A stretch of 36,268 bases of DNA from an uncultured Oscillospiraceae bacterium (GTDB lineage: Bacteria > Bacillota > Clostridia > Oscillospirales > Oscillospiraceae), in assembly GCA_910587645.1 (NCBI GenBank), contig CAJUNA010000043.1:1-36268 (forward strand), written 5' to 3'. Positions 1-7,244 of this stretch are shown piece by piece; the stretch's first letter is position 1; each line of letters begins with the position of its first letter. A program made the translations under genes and the position numbers. The notes below the pieces were generated by a model. That model saw only the letters and a program-made list of their open reading frames with translations, was not told the DNA's origin and did no database searches.

Positions 1-2
1 AA

Positions 3-137
3 CAGGTCAGCCAGATTTCCGGCTACCTCGACACTTGGAAGAACGTATCCTTTGACGACAAGCGGCGGGTGGTGGATTTGATGATTACCACCATTGCCGC
101 CACAAGCGACAGCTTAAACATCACATGGAAAATCTGA
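3..137 (+). CDS. C-terminal end of a serine site-specific recombinase (partial)
   Basis: The frame is open from the left edge to a TGA at 135-137 and gives 44 residues ending in SLNITWKI. The pattern FDDKRRVVDLMI, then about 10 residues, then an alternating hydrophobic strand ending WKI is typical of the extreme C-terminus of large serine recombinases carried by clostridial integrative and conjugative elements and Tn4451-like transposons. The catalytic Ser domain lies outside the window. Such a recombinase usually sits at one end of its element, so the element boundary is probably in the AT-rich gap that follows. Identification rests on the tail alone. Confidence 0.6.
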   Translation, partial: QVSQISGYLDTWKNVSFDDKRRVVDLMITTIAATSDSLNITWKI

Positions 138-160
138 CGGGTATATCAGCGCCCGTCAGA
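133..160 (+). terminator. Hairpin at the end of the recombinase gene
   Basis: A 9-base inverted repeat (TCTGACGGG at 133-141 and CCCGTCAGA at 152-160) overlaps the recombinase stop codon. No T-run follows, so it is a weak terminator candidate and could instead be part of an element end. Confidence 0.35.
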
Positions 161-404
161 CCGTTACCTTGTGTAGTCCCTTGTAAACTGTACTTTAGTG
201 TTATTTAAAGAACAATCAGTAGAACGACAAGGAATTTTTCTTACAAATTACATGATGGAAAAGAAAAGATAAATCCCGATTTGTTGTGCCGATTATAGCA
301 CAGGACTCCTGTTATATCAATATGCTTTTGTAGAAACCGCCGAAGTTATATCCCGGCAGCACTTTTCTCAAGAGGGCCTGTCCCCGGAATTTTCCGGAAA
401 GTCC
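161..404. other. AT-rich intergenic gap, possible attachment-site region
   Basis: No gene with a ribosome binding site is seen here. Base composition is visibly more AT-rich than the rest of the window until about position 360, consistent with the end of an integrated element. A CCGGAA/TTCCGG inverted repeat lies at 374-387, just upstream of the transketolase promoter. An attachment core cannot be defined without the other end of the element. Confidence 0.3.
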
Positions 405-433
405 TTGCAATGGGGGAAGAAGTGCGCTATACT
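405..433 (+). promoter_or_regulatory. SigA-type promoter for the transketolase operon
   Basis: TTGCAA at 405-410 and TATACT at 428-433 are separated by 17 bases. The start codon lies 43 bases downstream at 476. Confidence 0.75.
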
Positions 434-475
434 GAAATAGGTAGAGCAATCTCCCACAGAAAAGGAGGAACACAA

Positions 476-1324
476 ATGACCCCTGAAGAACAAAAGGCCC
501 TACAGCAGACCGCCGTCAGCGTACGGGAGGGCATCCTCACCAGCACCCACGGCGCGAAAGCCGGGCATCCCGGCGGCAGTCTCTCCGCCGCCGAGGTTTT
601 TACGTATCTGTATTTCAAAGAAATGCGCATTGACCCGAAAAACCCCCGCTGGGAGGATCGCGACCGTTTTGTGCTGTCGAAGGGCCACACCGCTCCCGGC
701 CTATACGCGGCCCTGGCGCTCCGGGGCTATTTTTCTGTGGAGGAGCTGCCCCGCCTGCGGCATATTGACTCCTTCCTCCAGGGCCATCCCAACATGAACA
801 CGGTTCCTGGCGTAGACATGTCCACTGGCTCCTTGGGCCAAGGCCTTTCCGCCGCCGCTGGTATGGCAAAGGGCGCGAAATACCTGGCTAAGGACATAAA
901 CGTCTATGCCCTGCTGGGCGATGGTGAGCTGGCCGAGGGCCAGATTTGGGAAGCGGCTATGTTTGCTGCCCACTACAAGCTGGACAACCTGTGCATCATC
1001 GTGGACATCAACGGCCTGCAAATTGACGGCCGTACCTGCGATGTGATGAACACCGAGCCGGTAGACGCCAAATTCGCCGCCTTTGGCTGCGATGTGGTAA
1101 AGGCAGACGGCCACGACTTTGAAGCGTTGGAGGCAGCTTTTGCGCGGTTCCACGGGAACAAGGGCAGCGGCAAACCCACCTGCATCCTCCTGAAGACCAT
1201 CAAGGGCAAGGGCATATCCTATATGGAGGACAACGCCGGCTGGCACGGCAAGGCGCCCAACGATGAAGAATACGCCAAGGGCATGGCCGAGCTGGCCGAA
1301 GCCCGCAAGGCATTGGAGGTGTGA
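476..1324 (+). CDS. Transketolase, N-terminal (thiamine pyrophosphate-binding) subunit
   Basis: This 282-residue protein is the first half of a split transketolase, the non-oxidative pentose phosphate enzyme that moves two-carbon ketol units between sugar phosphates. It shows SKGHTAPGLYAAL, GSLGQGLSAAAGMA and the pyrophosphate-binding GDGELAEGQIWEA motif followed by an Asn-containing segment (IVDINGLQIDG). The start at 476 is chosen because AAAGGAGG at 461-468 is well spaced from it; an upstream in-frame ATG at 410 lies inside the promoter. The gene is followed after 2 bases by the C-terminal subunit, and the two chains are expected to form one active heterotetramer. Split transketolases are common in Clostridia. 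Confidence 0.93.
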   Translation: MTPEEQKALQQTAVSVREGILTSTHGAKAGHPGGSLSAAEVFTYLYFKEMRIDPKNPRWEDRDRFVLSKGHTAPGLYAALALRGYFSVEELPRLRHIDSFLQGHPNMNTVPGVDMSTGSLGQGLSAAAGMAKGAKYLAKDINVYALLGDGELAEGQIWEAAMFAAHYKLDNLCIIVDINGLQIDGRTCDVMNTEPVDAKFAAFGCDVVKADGHDFEALEAAFARFHGNKGSGKPTCILLKTIKGKGISYMEDNAGWHGKAPNDEEYAKGMAELAEARKALEV

Positions 1325-1326
1325 CC

Positions 1327-2268
1327 ATGGCGGAAGTAAAGAAAGTCGCCACCCGCGACAGCTACGGCAATGCCCTCAAGGCGTTAGGCGCCGAGAAGGA
1401 GAACCTGGTGGTACTGGATGCCGACCTGGCCGGGGCCACCAAGACCAATATTTTCCAGAAGGCCTATCCCCACCGCCACTTTGACTGCGGCATAGCGGAA
1501 GCCAACATGATAGACGTAGCGGCAGGTTTGTCCACCATGGGGCTGGTGCCCTTCGCGGCTACCTTTGCCATGTTTGCCGCAGGCCGGGCATATGAACAGG
1601 TTCGCAACACCGTGGGTTATCCCCATCTGAACGTCAAGATCGGCGCCACCCACGGCGGCATTTCCGTAGGCGAGGACGGCGCGTCCCACCAGTGCTGCGA
1701 GGACTTTGCCCTCATGCGCACCATCCCCGGCATGACCGTCATGTGTCCCGCCGATGATGTAGAAGCCCGCCAGATGGTAAGGGCAGCCTATGAGATGGAA
1801 GGTCCGGTCTACATGCGTTTTGGCCGCGCTGCCACCCCGGTGTTCCATGAGGAGGGCTACCGGTTTGAGATCGGCAAAGGCGAAGTCCTCCAGGACGGCA
1901 GCGATGTAGCCATTATCGCTACGGGCATCATGGTTCCCGAGGCCATTGAAGCCGGAAAGGCCCTGGCGGAAGCGGGCATGTCCGCCAGGATTATCAATAT
2001 GGCGACCATCAAGCCTCTAGACGAAGCCCTGGTGCTGCAAGCCGCCAAGGAGTGCGGCAGGATCATAACGGTAGAGGAGCACAGCATTATCGGCGGCCTG
2101 GGCGAAGCGGTCTGCTCCCTTCTGAGCGGGCAGTACCCTGTGCCGGTAAAGCGCATCGGCGTTAACGATGAATTTGGCCATTCCGGCCCCGCCGCCGCGC
2201 TGCTGGAGCAGTTCGGCCTGTGTGCTGGGAACATCGTGGCCCAGGCCAAGGCGCTGTTGGGCAAGTAA
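1327..2268 (+). CDS. Transketolase, C-terminal subunit
   Basis: This 313-residue protein carries the pyrimidine-binding and C-terminal domains of transketolase. FDCGIAEANMIDVAAGLS contains the conserved catalytic Glu that activates thiamine, GGISVGEDGASHQ follows, and the C-terminal domain ends with VNDEFGHSGPAAALLE. ATG 1327 is preferred over GTG 1321 because GGAGG at 1315-1319 is 7 bases from the ATG and would almost touch the GTG. It is co-transcribed with the N-terminal subunit and must pair with it to act. Confidence 0.93.
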   Translation: MAEVKKVATRDSYGNALKALGAEKENLVVLDADLAGATKTNIFQKAYPHRHFDCGIAEANMIDVAAGLSTMGLVPFAATFAMFAAGRAYEQVRNTVGYPHLNVKIGATHGGISVGEDGASHQCCEDFALMRTIPGMTVMCPADDVEARQMVRAAYEMEGPVYMRFGRAATPVFHEEGYRFEIGKGEVLQDGSDVAIIATGIMVPEAIEAGKALAEAGMSARIINMATIKPLDEALVLQAAKECGRIITVEEHSIIGGLGEAVCSLLSGQYPVPVKRIGVNDEFGHSGPAAALLEQFGLCAGNIVAQAKALLGK

Positions 2269-2280
2269 AAACCAGTAAGC

Positions 2281-2325
2281 ATAGAAAGCACCGGCGTGGC
2301 TGTCTGCCGCGCCGGTGCTTTCTAT
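2281..2325. terminator. Hairpin between convergent transketolase and symporter genes
   Basis: A perfect 16-base inverted repeat (2281-2296 with 2310-2325, 13-base loop) lies between two genes that converge here. It probably stops transcription from both sides, although neither side has a long T-run. Confidence 0.65.
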
Positions 2326-2346
2326 GTCCACAGGTTTGCCGCCCGG

Positions 2347-3768
2347 TTATTTTTTAAAGCGGCGTTGGCCGTTAAAGAATTCCTGGGTGGTTTTAATGAC
2401 AACCGGGCAAAGCGCAATCAAAGCGATCAGGTTGGGAATCGCCATCAGGCCGTTGAAGGTGTCGGCGATATCCCACGCCAGGGACAGATTCATAGTGGCG
2501 CTGATGATGACCACCAGCGTATAGAGGATCTGATAAGGCCGCACAGCTTTCTCGCCCAGCAGGAACTCCCAGCAGCGGGTGCCGTACAGGCCCCAGCTCA
2601 GGGCGGTGGACAGGGCAAACAGGCTCATGCCGATAGCGATAATCAGCGCGCCCGCCTTATTGCCGAACACGGAACCCAGCGCCATGGCGTTCAGGGAGGT
2701 ATCGCCTGCCACGCCGTAATTCAGGGTGCTGGAGTCCAGGGCCAGCAGGATGGTCAGACCGGACAGGGTGCAGATGACGATGGTGTCCATGAACACCTCG
2801 AAGATGCCGTAAAGGCCCTGCTTAACGGGGTTGCTCTCGGAGGAAGCGGCATGCGCGATAGGCGCGGAACCGAGACCGGCCTCGTTGGAGAACACGCCGC
2901 GCTTAACGCCCCACTCAATACACATCTTGACGCCCACGCCGGCAGCGCCGCCGGTGACAGCCTGGGGGGAGAAAGCGCCCTGGAAGATCATGCCGAATAC
3001 GGCGGGAACCTTGGTGATGTTGGCGATCACAACGATCAGGCAGGCCACGATGTAAATGATGGACATAATAGGCACCAGGAACTCGGTGACTTCACCGATG
3101 CGCTTGATGCCGCCCACCAGGACGATGCCAATGATAGCCATGAGGATAAGGGCCACCACAATGTTAATCGCCATCTTATGGTCAGCGGCGGCGGGGACAA
3201 AGGCCTGGATAGCGTTATTGATGGAGCTGGTGATGTTGCCCACCTGCACCGCGTTGCCGATGCCGAAGGAGGCAATGCCGCCCAGGACGCAGAACACCGC
3301 GCCCAGCCATTTCCAGTTCTTGCCGAGACCGTTTTTAATATAGTACATGGGGCCGCCCACCCAGTCGCCCAGGGCGTTGCGCTCACGGTACTTGATGGAC
3401 AGCAGGACTTCGGAATACTTGGTGGCCATGCCCAGCAGGGCGGACACCCACAGCCAGAAGATGGAGCCTGCGCCGCCCAGGGTGATGGCGGTGGTGATAC
3501 CGGCAATATTACCGGTGCCAACGGTAGCGGCCAGGGCTGTGGTCAAAGCTTGGATGGGGGTAACCTCACCGGCCTTGGCCTCCTGTTTTGTGAACATCTT
3601 GCCCAGGGTGTTCTTCATGGCATAGCCAAACTTCCGGAACTGGAAGCCCTTCAGGCCCACCGTCAGGATAATGCCCGCGCCCATGAGCAGCACCAGGGCG
3701 GGAATACCCCATACGATCTCGTTGAGCCAGCTATTGCCGGCCGCGACTGCGTTGTAAATCTGTTCCAT
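2347..3768 (-). CDS. Sodium:alanine/glycine symporter (AGCS family)
   Basis: This 473-residue polytopic membrane protein imports a small amino acid with Na+. The N-terminal region has the family segment ATVGTGNIAGITTA, and the middle has NEAGLGSAPIAHAAS, the AGCS signature. Length fits the family (450-500). The start at 3768 is chosen from GGAGAG upstream on the minus strand; an upstream in-frame extension would run into the leader RNA. A tandem glycine riboswitch sits directly upstream, so glycine is the likely natural substrate, though alanine cannot be excluded. The gene converges on the transketolase operon and is otherwise monocistronic. Confidence 0.92.
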   Translation of the reverse strand: MEQIYNAVAAGNSWLNEIVWGIPALVLLMGAGIILTVGLKGFQFRKFGYAMKNTLGKMFTKQEAKAGEVTPIQALTTALAATVGTGNIAGITTAITLGGAGSIFWLWVSALLGMATKYSEVLLSIKYRERNALGDWVGGPMYYIKNGLGKNWKWLGAVFCVLGGIASFGIGNAVQVGNITSSINNAIQAFVPAAADHKMAINIVVALILMAIIGIVLVGGIKRIGEVTEFLVPIMSIIYIVACLIVVIANITKVPAVFGMIFQGAFSPQAVTGGAAGVGVKMCIEWGVKRGVFSNEAGLGSAPIAHAASSESNPVKQGLYGIFEVFMDTIVICTLSGLTILLALDSSTLNYGVAGDTSLNAMALGSVFGNKAGALIIAIGMSLFALSTALSWGLYGTRCWEFLLGEKAVRPYQILYTLVVIISATMNLSLAWDIADTFNGLMAIPNLIALIALCPVVIKTTQEFFNGQRRFKK

Positions 3769-3810
3769 GCTCTTCTCTCCTTTTCCTATTCTCCATTTAC
3801 ACATCGAAAG

Positions 3811-3846
3811 AAGCAGAGGGAGACGCCGGCGCGTCTCCCTCTGCTT
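3811..3846 (-). terminator. Second leader hairpin upstream of the glycine symporter
   Basis: A 15-base inverted repeat (3811-3825 with 3832-3846) with a 6-base loop is followed on the minus strand by TCTTTCG, a weak U-tract. It lies between the riboswitch terminator and the start codon and may act as a back-up terminator or mRNA-stabilising stem. Confidence 0.5.
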
Positions 3847-3849
3847 ACG

Positions 3850-3884
3850 GAAAAAAGCGAACACTTCCCCCTGGGCGTCCGCTC
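3850..3884 (-). terminator. Riboswitch-controlled intrinsic terminator
   Basis: On the minus strand AGCGGAC (3883-3877) pairs with GTTCGCT (3862-3856, one G-U pair), and a run of six T follows at 3856-3851. It comes directly after the second glycine aptamer. A C6 run at 3890-3885 and a G5 run at 3871-3867 overlap this stem and could form a competing structure. This is the likely expression platform. Confidence 0.65.
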
Positions 3885-3897
3885 GGGGGGCGTATCC

Positions 3898-4072
3898 GGC
3901 CTTCTGTCCTTTCGCCTGAGAGATTGCGGCACCGCCGCTTGCACCTTCGGCATCCGCCTAACGCGGAGTTCTCCAGAATCTCGTCCGCCCGCAGTCCCGC
4001 CTGACGGCACCTGCGCGATTTACGCCTTCGGTGGGAGACCGCTCCCTTTCCCAACGGTCTCCGCTCTCCTGC
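3898..4072 (-). promoter_or_regulatory. Tandem glycine riboswitch
   Basis: Read on the minus strand, the first aptamer shows GGAGAGC, CACCGAAGG, a GTAAA segment, CAGGT, and then GGACGAGATTCTGGAGA. The second shows GCCGAAGGTGCAAGC and ends TCTCTCAGGCGAAAGGACAG. These are the hallmark sequences of the two-aptamer glycine riboswitch. It lies in the leader of an AGCS symporter and precedes a U6 terminator. For an importer, glycine binding would be expected to turn expression off, but the sequence alone does not prove the direction. Confidence 0.95.
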
Positions 4073-4103
4073 GGACATCTTCCGATATGTATATGATAAC
4101 CAT

Positions 4104-4132
4104 ATTGTACCAGACCTTGACCCGCAACGCAA
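4104..4132 (-). promoter_or_regulatory. Promoter for the riboswitch and symporter transcript
   Basis: On the minus strand TTGCGT (4132-4127) and TACAAT (4109-4104) are 17 bases apart, with a TG extended -10 element. Transcription would start about 25 bases before the first aptamer. Confidence 0.75.
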
Positions 4133-4165
4133 GTGGAATTTTACAAAAACTTCACATTTTTTATC

Positions 4166-4194
4166 TTGACATCCCAGCGTATTGGCACAAGAAT
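4166..4194 (+). promoter_or_regulatory. Probable promoter for the nitroreductase/Nudix gene
   Basis: A perfect TTGACA at 4166-4171 is followed after 17 bases by AAGAAT (4189-4194), which matches four of six -10 positions. The start codon is 55 bases further on. Confidence 0.5.
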
Positions 4195-4248
4195 AAAGGG
4201 ACAAGGAAAAAGATCATTTCGCGGCCCAAGCCGCAGAAAGGGGGCAGC

Positions 4249-5355
4249 ATGACGCTGTTGGAAGCAGTATCCGTCCGAACCTCCTGCCGGGCGTTTTCAC
4301 CGGAAGCCTTATCCGCCGGACAACGGGAGCAATTAGAGAAGGCGGTAGAGCAGTGCGTTTACCGCTCGGGCCTAAGCCTGGGCCTGGTCTGCGGGGAGGA
4401 GGACGCTTTCACCGCCGTCTCCAAAAGCTGGGGGCATATACGGGGCGCCTGCAACTATTTTCTGCTGGCAGGTTCCGCCGGAGACGGGGATTTAGAGGAG
4501 AAGTGCGGCTATTATGGCGAGGAACTGGCGCTGACGGCCGAATCCATGGGCCTGCGCACCTGCTGGGTAGGGGGGACCTACCGTCCGGAAACCTGCCAGC
4601 GCCACCTGGCGGAAGGCGTGGAGTTAGTCTGTGTGATCGCGGTAGGCCGTCCTGCCCCGGGCTGGGTGCGGGAGGAACGGGCGCTGAAGCCCCTGGAGGA
4701 GCTGGCGCAGGACAGCGCCGGTGCGCCGGATTGGTTTTTAGGGGGCATGGAGGCAGTCCGCCGCGCCCCATCGGCCATGAACCGGCAGGGCTATCATTTC
4801 ACCTGCCGCCGTGACGGCACAGTCCGGGTACGGCTCAGCGGCGCGGGCTCCTTTGCCTTAGTAGACCTGGGCATAGCCAAGCGGAATTTCGAGCTGGGCG
4901 CCCATGGGGGCGAGTGGGCTTGGGGCGATGGCGGCATATTCCGGAAATCCCGGGAAGAAAAGTCCTGCGGCGCGGTGGTCTGGCGGCAGGAAAACGGCCA
5001 GCGGCAATACCTGCTTGTCCGGCACAACGGCGGGCATTGGAGCTTCCCCAAGGGCCACGTGGAGGGAGGGGAAACGGAACCCGAAACCGCCGCCCGTGAG
5101 ATATGGGAGGAAACCGGCCTGACTGCGGCAATTGACACCGGCTTCCGGAAGGTGGTGACCTATGCCCCAAAGCCCGGGACGGTAAAGGACGTGGTTTTCT
5201 TCACCGCTGTCCCCACCGGCGGGCGGGAGCGTCCCCAAGAGGAGGAGATTTCCCAGCTTGGCTGGTACGCCTTCCAGGACGCGGCGAGGCAAATCACCTA
5301 CGCCACCGATGAAGAAATCCTCTTGGCGGCGGAAGCCTACCTGGAGGGGAAATAG
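4249..5355 (+). CDS. Fusion of a nitroreductase-like domain with a Nudix hydrolase
   Basis: This 368-residue protein has two parts. Residues 1 to about 200 resemble the minimal nitroreductase fold of Clostridia: VRTSCRAF near the N-terminus (FMN-phosphate binding), YYGEELALTAESMGLRTCWV, VCVIAVGRP, and WFLGGMEAVRRAPSAMNRQ. Residues from about 232 to the end are a Nudix hydrolase with a complete Nudix box at 269-291 (G, then E275, the REI triplet, and EETGL). The segment SCGAVVWR...GHWSFPKGH resembles Ap4A-type hydrolases. The start at 4249 follows GAAAGGGGG; an open frame continues far upstream but there it is antisense to the symporter. No partner gene is adjacent. Substrates of both halves are unknown. 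Confidence 0.85.
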   Translation: MTLLEAVSVRTSCRAFSPEALSAGQREQLEKAVEQCVYRSGLSLGLVCGEEDAFTAVSKSWGHIRGACNYFLLAGSAGDGDLEEKCGYYGEELALTAESMGLRTCWVGGTYRPETCQRHLAEGVELVCVIAVGRPAPGWVREERALKPLEELAQDSAGAPDWFLGGMEAVRRAPSAMNRQGYHFTCRRDGTVRVRLSGAGSFALVDLGIAKRNFELGAHGGEWAWGDGGIFRKSREEKSCGAVVWRQENGQRQYLLVRHNGGHWSFPKGHVEGGETEPETAAREIWEETGLTAAIDTGFRKVVTYAPKPGTVKDVVFFTAVPTGGRERPQEEEISQLGWYAFQDAARQITYATDEEILLAAEAYLEGK

Positions 5356-5359
5356 GGCG

Positions 5360-5397
5360 CGCGGCTCCTCTGGCGGCGGCCAGGGAGCCGCGTTTTC
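5360..5397 (+). terminator. Intrinsic terminator after the nitroreductase/Nudix gene
   Basis: CGCGGCTCC (5360-5368) pairs with GGAGCCGCG (5384-5392), an inner CTGG/CCAG pair extends the stem, and TTTT follows at 5393-5396. Confidence 0.85.
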
Positions 5398-5406
5398 ACA
5401 CCTGAG

Positions 5407-5435
5407 TGGACAAGCGCGAAAAAATGTGGTATACT
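5407..5435 (+). promoter_or_regulatory. Promoter for tagA-tmk
   Basis: TGGACA at 5407-5412 and TATACT at 5430-5435 are 17 bases apart. The start codon at 5481 lies 45 bases downstream. Confidence 0.75.
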
Positions 5436-5480
5436 AAGAAACAATCTCCAATTTGCGCAGCGATAGAAAGGAGGCCGCCT

Positions 5481-6197
5481 ATGCGAATCGATGTATTGGG
5501 CGTTGGCTTTGATAATATAACGGTGGAGCAGGCCGTAGCGGAGGGCGTCCGCCTGATGCAGACCCCCGGGGCACACTACGCGGTAACGCCGAACCCTGAG
5601 ATCGTTGAGGTCTGCCGGGAAGACGGGGATGCCCTGGAAGCTGTAAACGGCGCAGATTTAGTCCTTGCTGACGGCATCGGTGTGATATACGGCGCGAAGA
5701 TTTTGGGGACACCCCTAAAGGGACGCGTCACTGGCATCGGCTTTGCCCAGGCATTGATGGAACGGATGGCAGGCAGCGGCAAGAGCCTGTATCTTCTTGG
5801 CGCAAAGCCCGGCATAGCCGAAAAAGCCGCCGCCAATCTGCAAGTCCAGTATCCCGGCCTAAAAATCGCCGGGACGCACGATGGGTATTTCCAAGAGGAC
5901 GGCCCAGTGACCAGCGCCATTCGCGCCAGCGGCGCGGACGTGGTATTCGTATGCCTGGGCGCGCCCAAGCAGGAAAAATGGATGCGCGACCACGGCGAAG
6001 CCACCGGGGCGCATTTGCTGGTCGGCCTGGGTGGCTGTCTGGATGTCTTTTCCGGTGAAGTCCAGCGTGCGCCGGAAGTATTTCAAAAGCTGGGCCTGGA
6101 GTGGCTCCACCGCCTGGCGAAGAACCCCAGCCGCATCGGCCGGATGATGAAGCTGCCCCTGTTTCTGGTTCACGCGGCGGGGGGGAAGCGGAAATGA
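5481..6197 (+). CDS. tagA: WecG/TagA/CpsF family glycosyltransferase (GT26)
   Basis: This 238-residue enzyme belongs to the family that transfers N-acetylmannosamine or a related sugar to an undecaprenyl-diphosphate-linked acceptor, an early step in wall teichoic acid or surface polysaccharide synthesis, at the inner face of the membrane. YAVTPNPEIV and LVLADGIGVI contain the conserved Thr (T36) and Asp (D64) that match the catalytic pair studied in TagA. VFVCLGAPKQEKWM and GVGG-like LLVGLGGCLDVFSGEV follow. The start at 5481 has GAAAGGAGG just upstream. Its stop overlaps the tmk start (ATGA), so the two are co-translated. No other teichoic acid genes are in the window, so the polymer is unknown. 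Confidence 0.88.
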   Translation: MRIDVLGVGFDNITVEQAVAEGVRLMQTPGAHYAVTPNPEIVEVCREDGDALEAVNGADLVLADGIGVIYGAKILGTPLKGRVTGIGFAQALMERMAGSGKSLYLLGAKPGIAEKAAANLQVQYPGLKIAGTHDGYFQEDGPVTSAIRASGADVVFVCLGAPKQEKWMRDHGEATGAHLLVGLGGCLDVFSGEVQRAPEVFQKLGLEWLHRLAKNPSRIGRMMKLPLFLVHAAGGKRK

Positions 6198-6865
6198 AGG
6201 GCAGGCTGATCGTAATAGAGGGCACGGACGGCGCGGGCAAAGCCACCCAGGCCCGTCTCATGGCCCAGCGGCTAGCGGAGGGGGGCCTGTCCTTCCGGGA
6301 GATTGACTTCCCCCGCTATGGCAGCGGCTTCGCCAAGCCTGTGGAGCTGTATTTACAGGGTGCGCTGGGGAACAGGCCCGGGGATGTCAGCGCCTATGCC
6401 GCCTCCATTCTATACGCCGTAGACCGCTACGCAGCCTACAAGGAGGACTGGGGCGCGGCCTATGAGAGCGGCATGTTAATCCTGGCCAACCGCTACACCA
6501 CCTCCAACGCCGTCCACCAGGCCCCCAAGCTCCCGGCGGAGGAGCGTTGGGCCTATCTGGACTGGCTATTTGATTTAGAATACCACCGCTTAGCCCTGCC
6601 GGAGCCGGATCTGGTTATTTACCTGGATCTCCCCCCGGCCCTTTCAGCGGAAATGCTGCGCCACCGCCAAGAGGCCACCCACACCAGGGCGGATATCCAC
6701 GAGCGGGACGCCGCCTACCTCCGCCAGTGCCGTGATGCGTCCCAGGAAATCGTCCGCCGCCTGGGCTGGCAGCGGGTAGACTGTTCCAGGGACGGCGCGG
6801 TTCGTTCCCCGGAGGACATCCACCGGGAGCTGTGGACGCTTGTGCGTCCCCTGGCAGAGAAATGA
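6194..6865 (+). CDS. tmk: Thymidylate kinase
   Basis: This 223-residue enzyme phosphorylates dTMP to dTDP. The P-loop GTDGAGKATQ is at residues 10-19, and IDFPRYGSG at about 37-45 is the substrate-binding DFP motif. The segment ANRYTTSNAVHQ is the conserved nucleotide-binding helix, and ERDAAYLRQCR corresponds to the lid and base-recognition region. The ATG overlaps the tagA stop by four bases, indicating one operon. The gene ends shortly before the terminator of the convergent Cys-rich gene. Confidence 0.92.
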   Translation: MKGRLIVIEGTDGAGKATQARLMAQRLAEGGLSFREIDFPRYGSGFAKPVELYLQGALGNRPGDVSAYAASILYAVDRYAAYKEDWGAAYESGMLILANRYTTSNAVHQAPKLPAEERWAYLDWLFDLEYHRLALPEPDLVIYLDLPPALSAEMLRHRQEATHTRADIHERDAAYLRQCRDASQEIVRRLGWQRVDCSRDGAVRSPEDIHRELWTLVRPLAEK

Positions 6866-6869
6866 CCGC

Positions 6870-6905
6870 AAAAAAGGCCGAGGGCGCGTTTCCGCGCCCC
6901 CGTCC
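6870..6905 (-). terminator. Terminator of the Cys-rich small protein gene
   Basis: GGGCGCG (6882-6888) pairs with CGCGCCC (6893-6899), with a broken extension to 6876/6905. On the minus strand the stem is followed by six T (6875-6870). It may also help stop tmk read-through. Confidence 0.7.
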
Positions 6906-6917
6906 CCGCTATGTAGC

Positions 6918-7115
6918 TTAGCAGCAGCAATTACAATTGTTGTTGTGATTGCCGCAGTTGCAGCCACACCCGCAGTTGCAGTTATTGCAGCAGCAATTGC
7001 AGCCGCAGTTTCCGCCGCTTACGCCGCCGTTGCCATTGCCGCAGCCGCAGCAGCACAGCAGAATGACGATGAGAATGATCCACAGGCAGCCGCAGTCGTT
7101 CCCGTTGTTCCACAT
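6918..7115 (-). CDS. Small Cys/Asn/Gly-rich membrane-anchored protein
   Basis: This 65-residue protein holds 20 cysteines (31%), mostly as CGC, CNC and CCC clusters separated by Asn and Gly. It has one short hydrophobic stretch, LWIILIVILL, at residues 11-20, directly followed by CCCGCG. The gene is credible because GAGGTGA is 8 bases upstream of its ATG (7115) and a terminator with T6 follows the stop. The opposite strand is also open, but there it gives only Gln/Ala/Pro-rich low-complexity sequence without a start signal. Function is unknown. Metal binding, disulfide cross-linking or a surface or spore-coat role would fit the composition. Its neighbours tmk and mltG give no clear clue. Confidence 0.7.
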   Translation of the reverse strand: MWNNGNDCGCLWIILIVILLCCCGCGNGNGGVSGGNCGCNCCCNNCNCGCGCNCGNHNNNCNCCC

Positions 7116-7244
7116 GTTTTATTTCACCTCACTTATCAGTCTGAAACATACTATGAGGGAGGACGGGCCGATGCAGCTTGACCGCGAAAAATTTTTCTCC
7201 CAGCGCACCTGCGCCAAACCGAACGGGAAGAAAGGACTGTATCC

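Noticed and set aside
1263..1484. Small overlapping frame across the junction of the two transketolase genes.
   Set aside because: Out of frame with both recognised subunits and with no family resemblance.
2296..4248. A very long plus-strand open frame that runs into the nitroreductase/Nudix gene.
   Set aside because: This part is antisense to the symporter and its riboswitch and gives His/Gly/Gln-rich sequence with no family resemblance. Only the segment from 4249 has a ribosome binding site and recognisable domains.
7141..7180. Sporulation sigma-type promoter (CATAGTAT on the minus strand) for the Cys-rich gene.
   Set aside because: The -10-like part fits loosely, but the -35 part and its spacing do not match SigE or SigK consensus well enough to claim.
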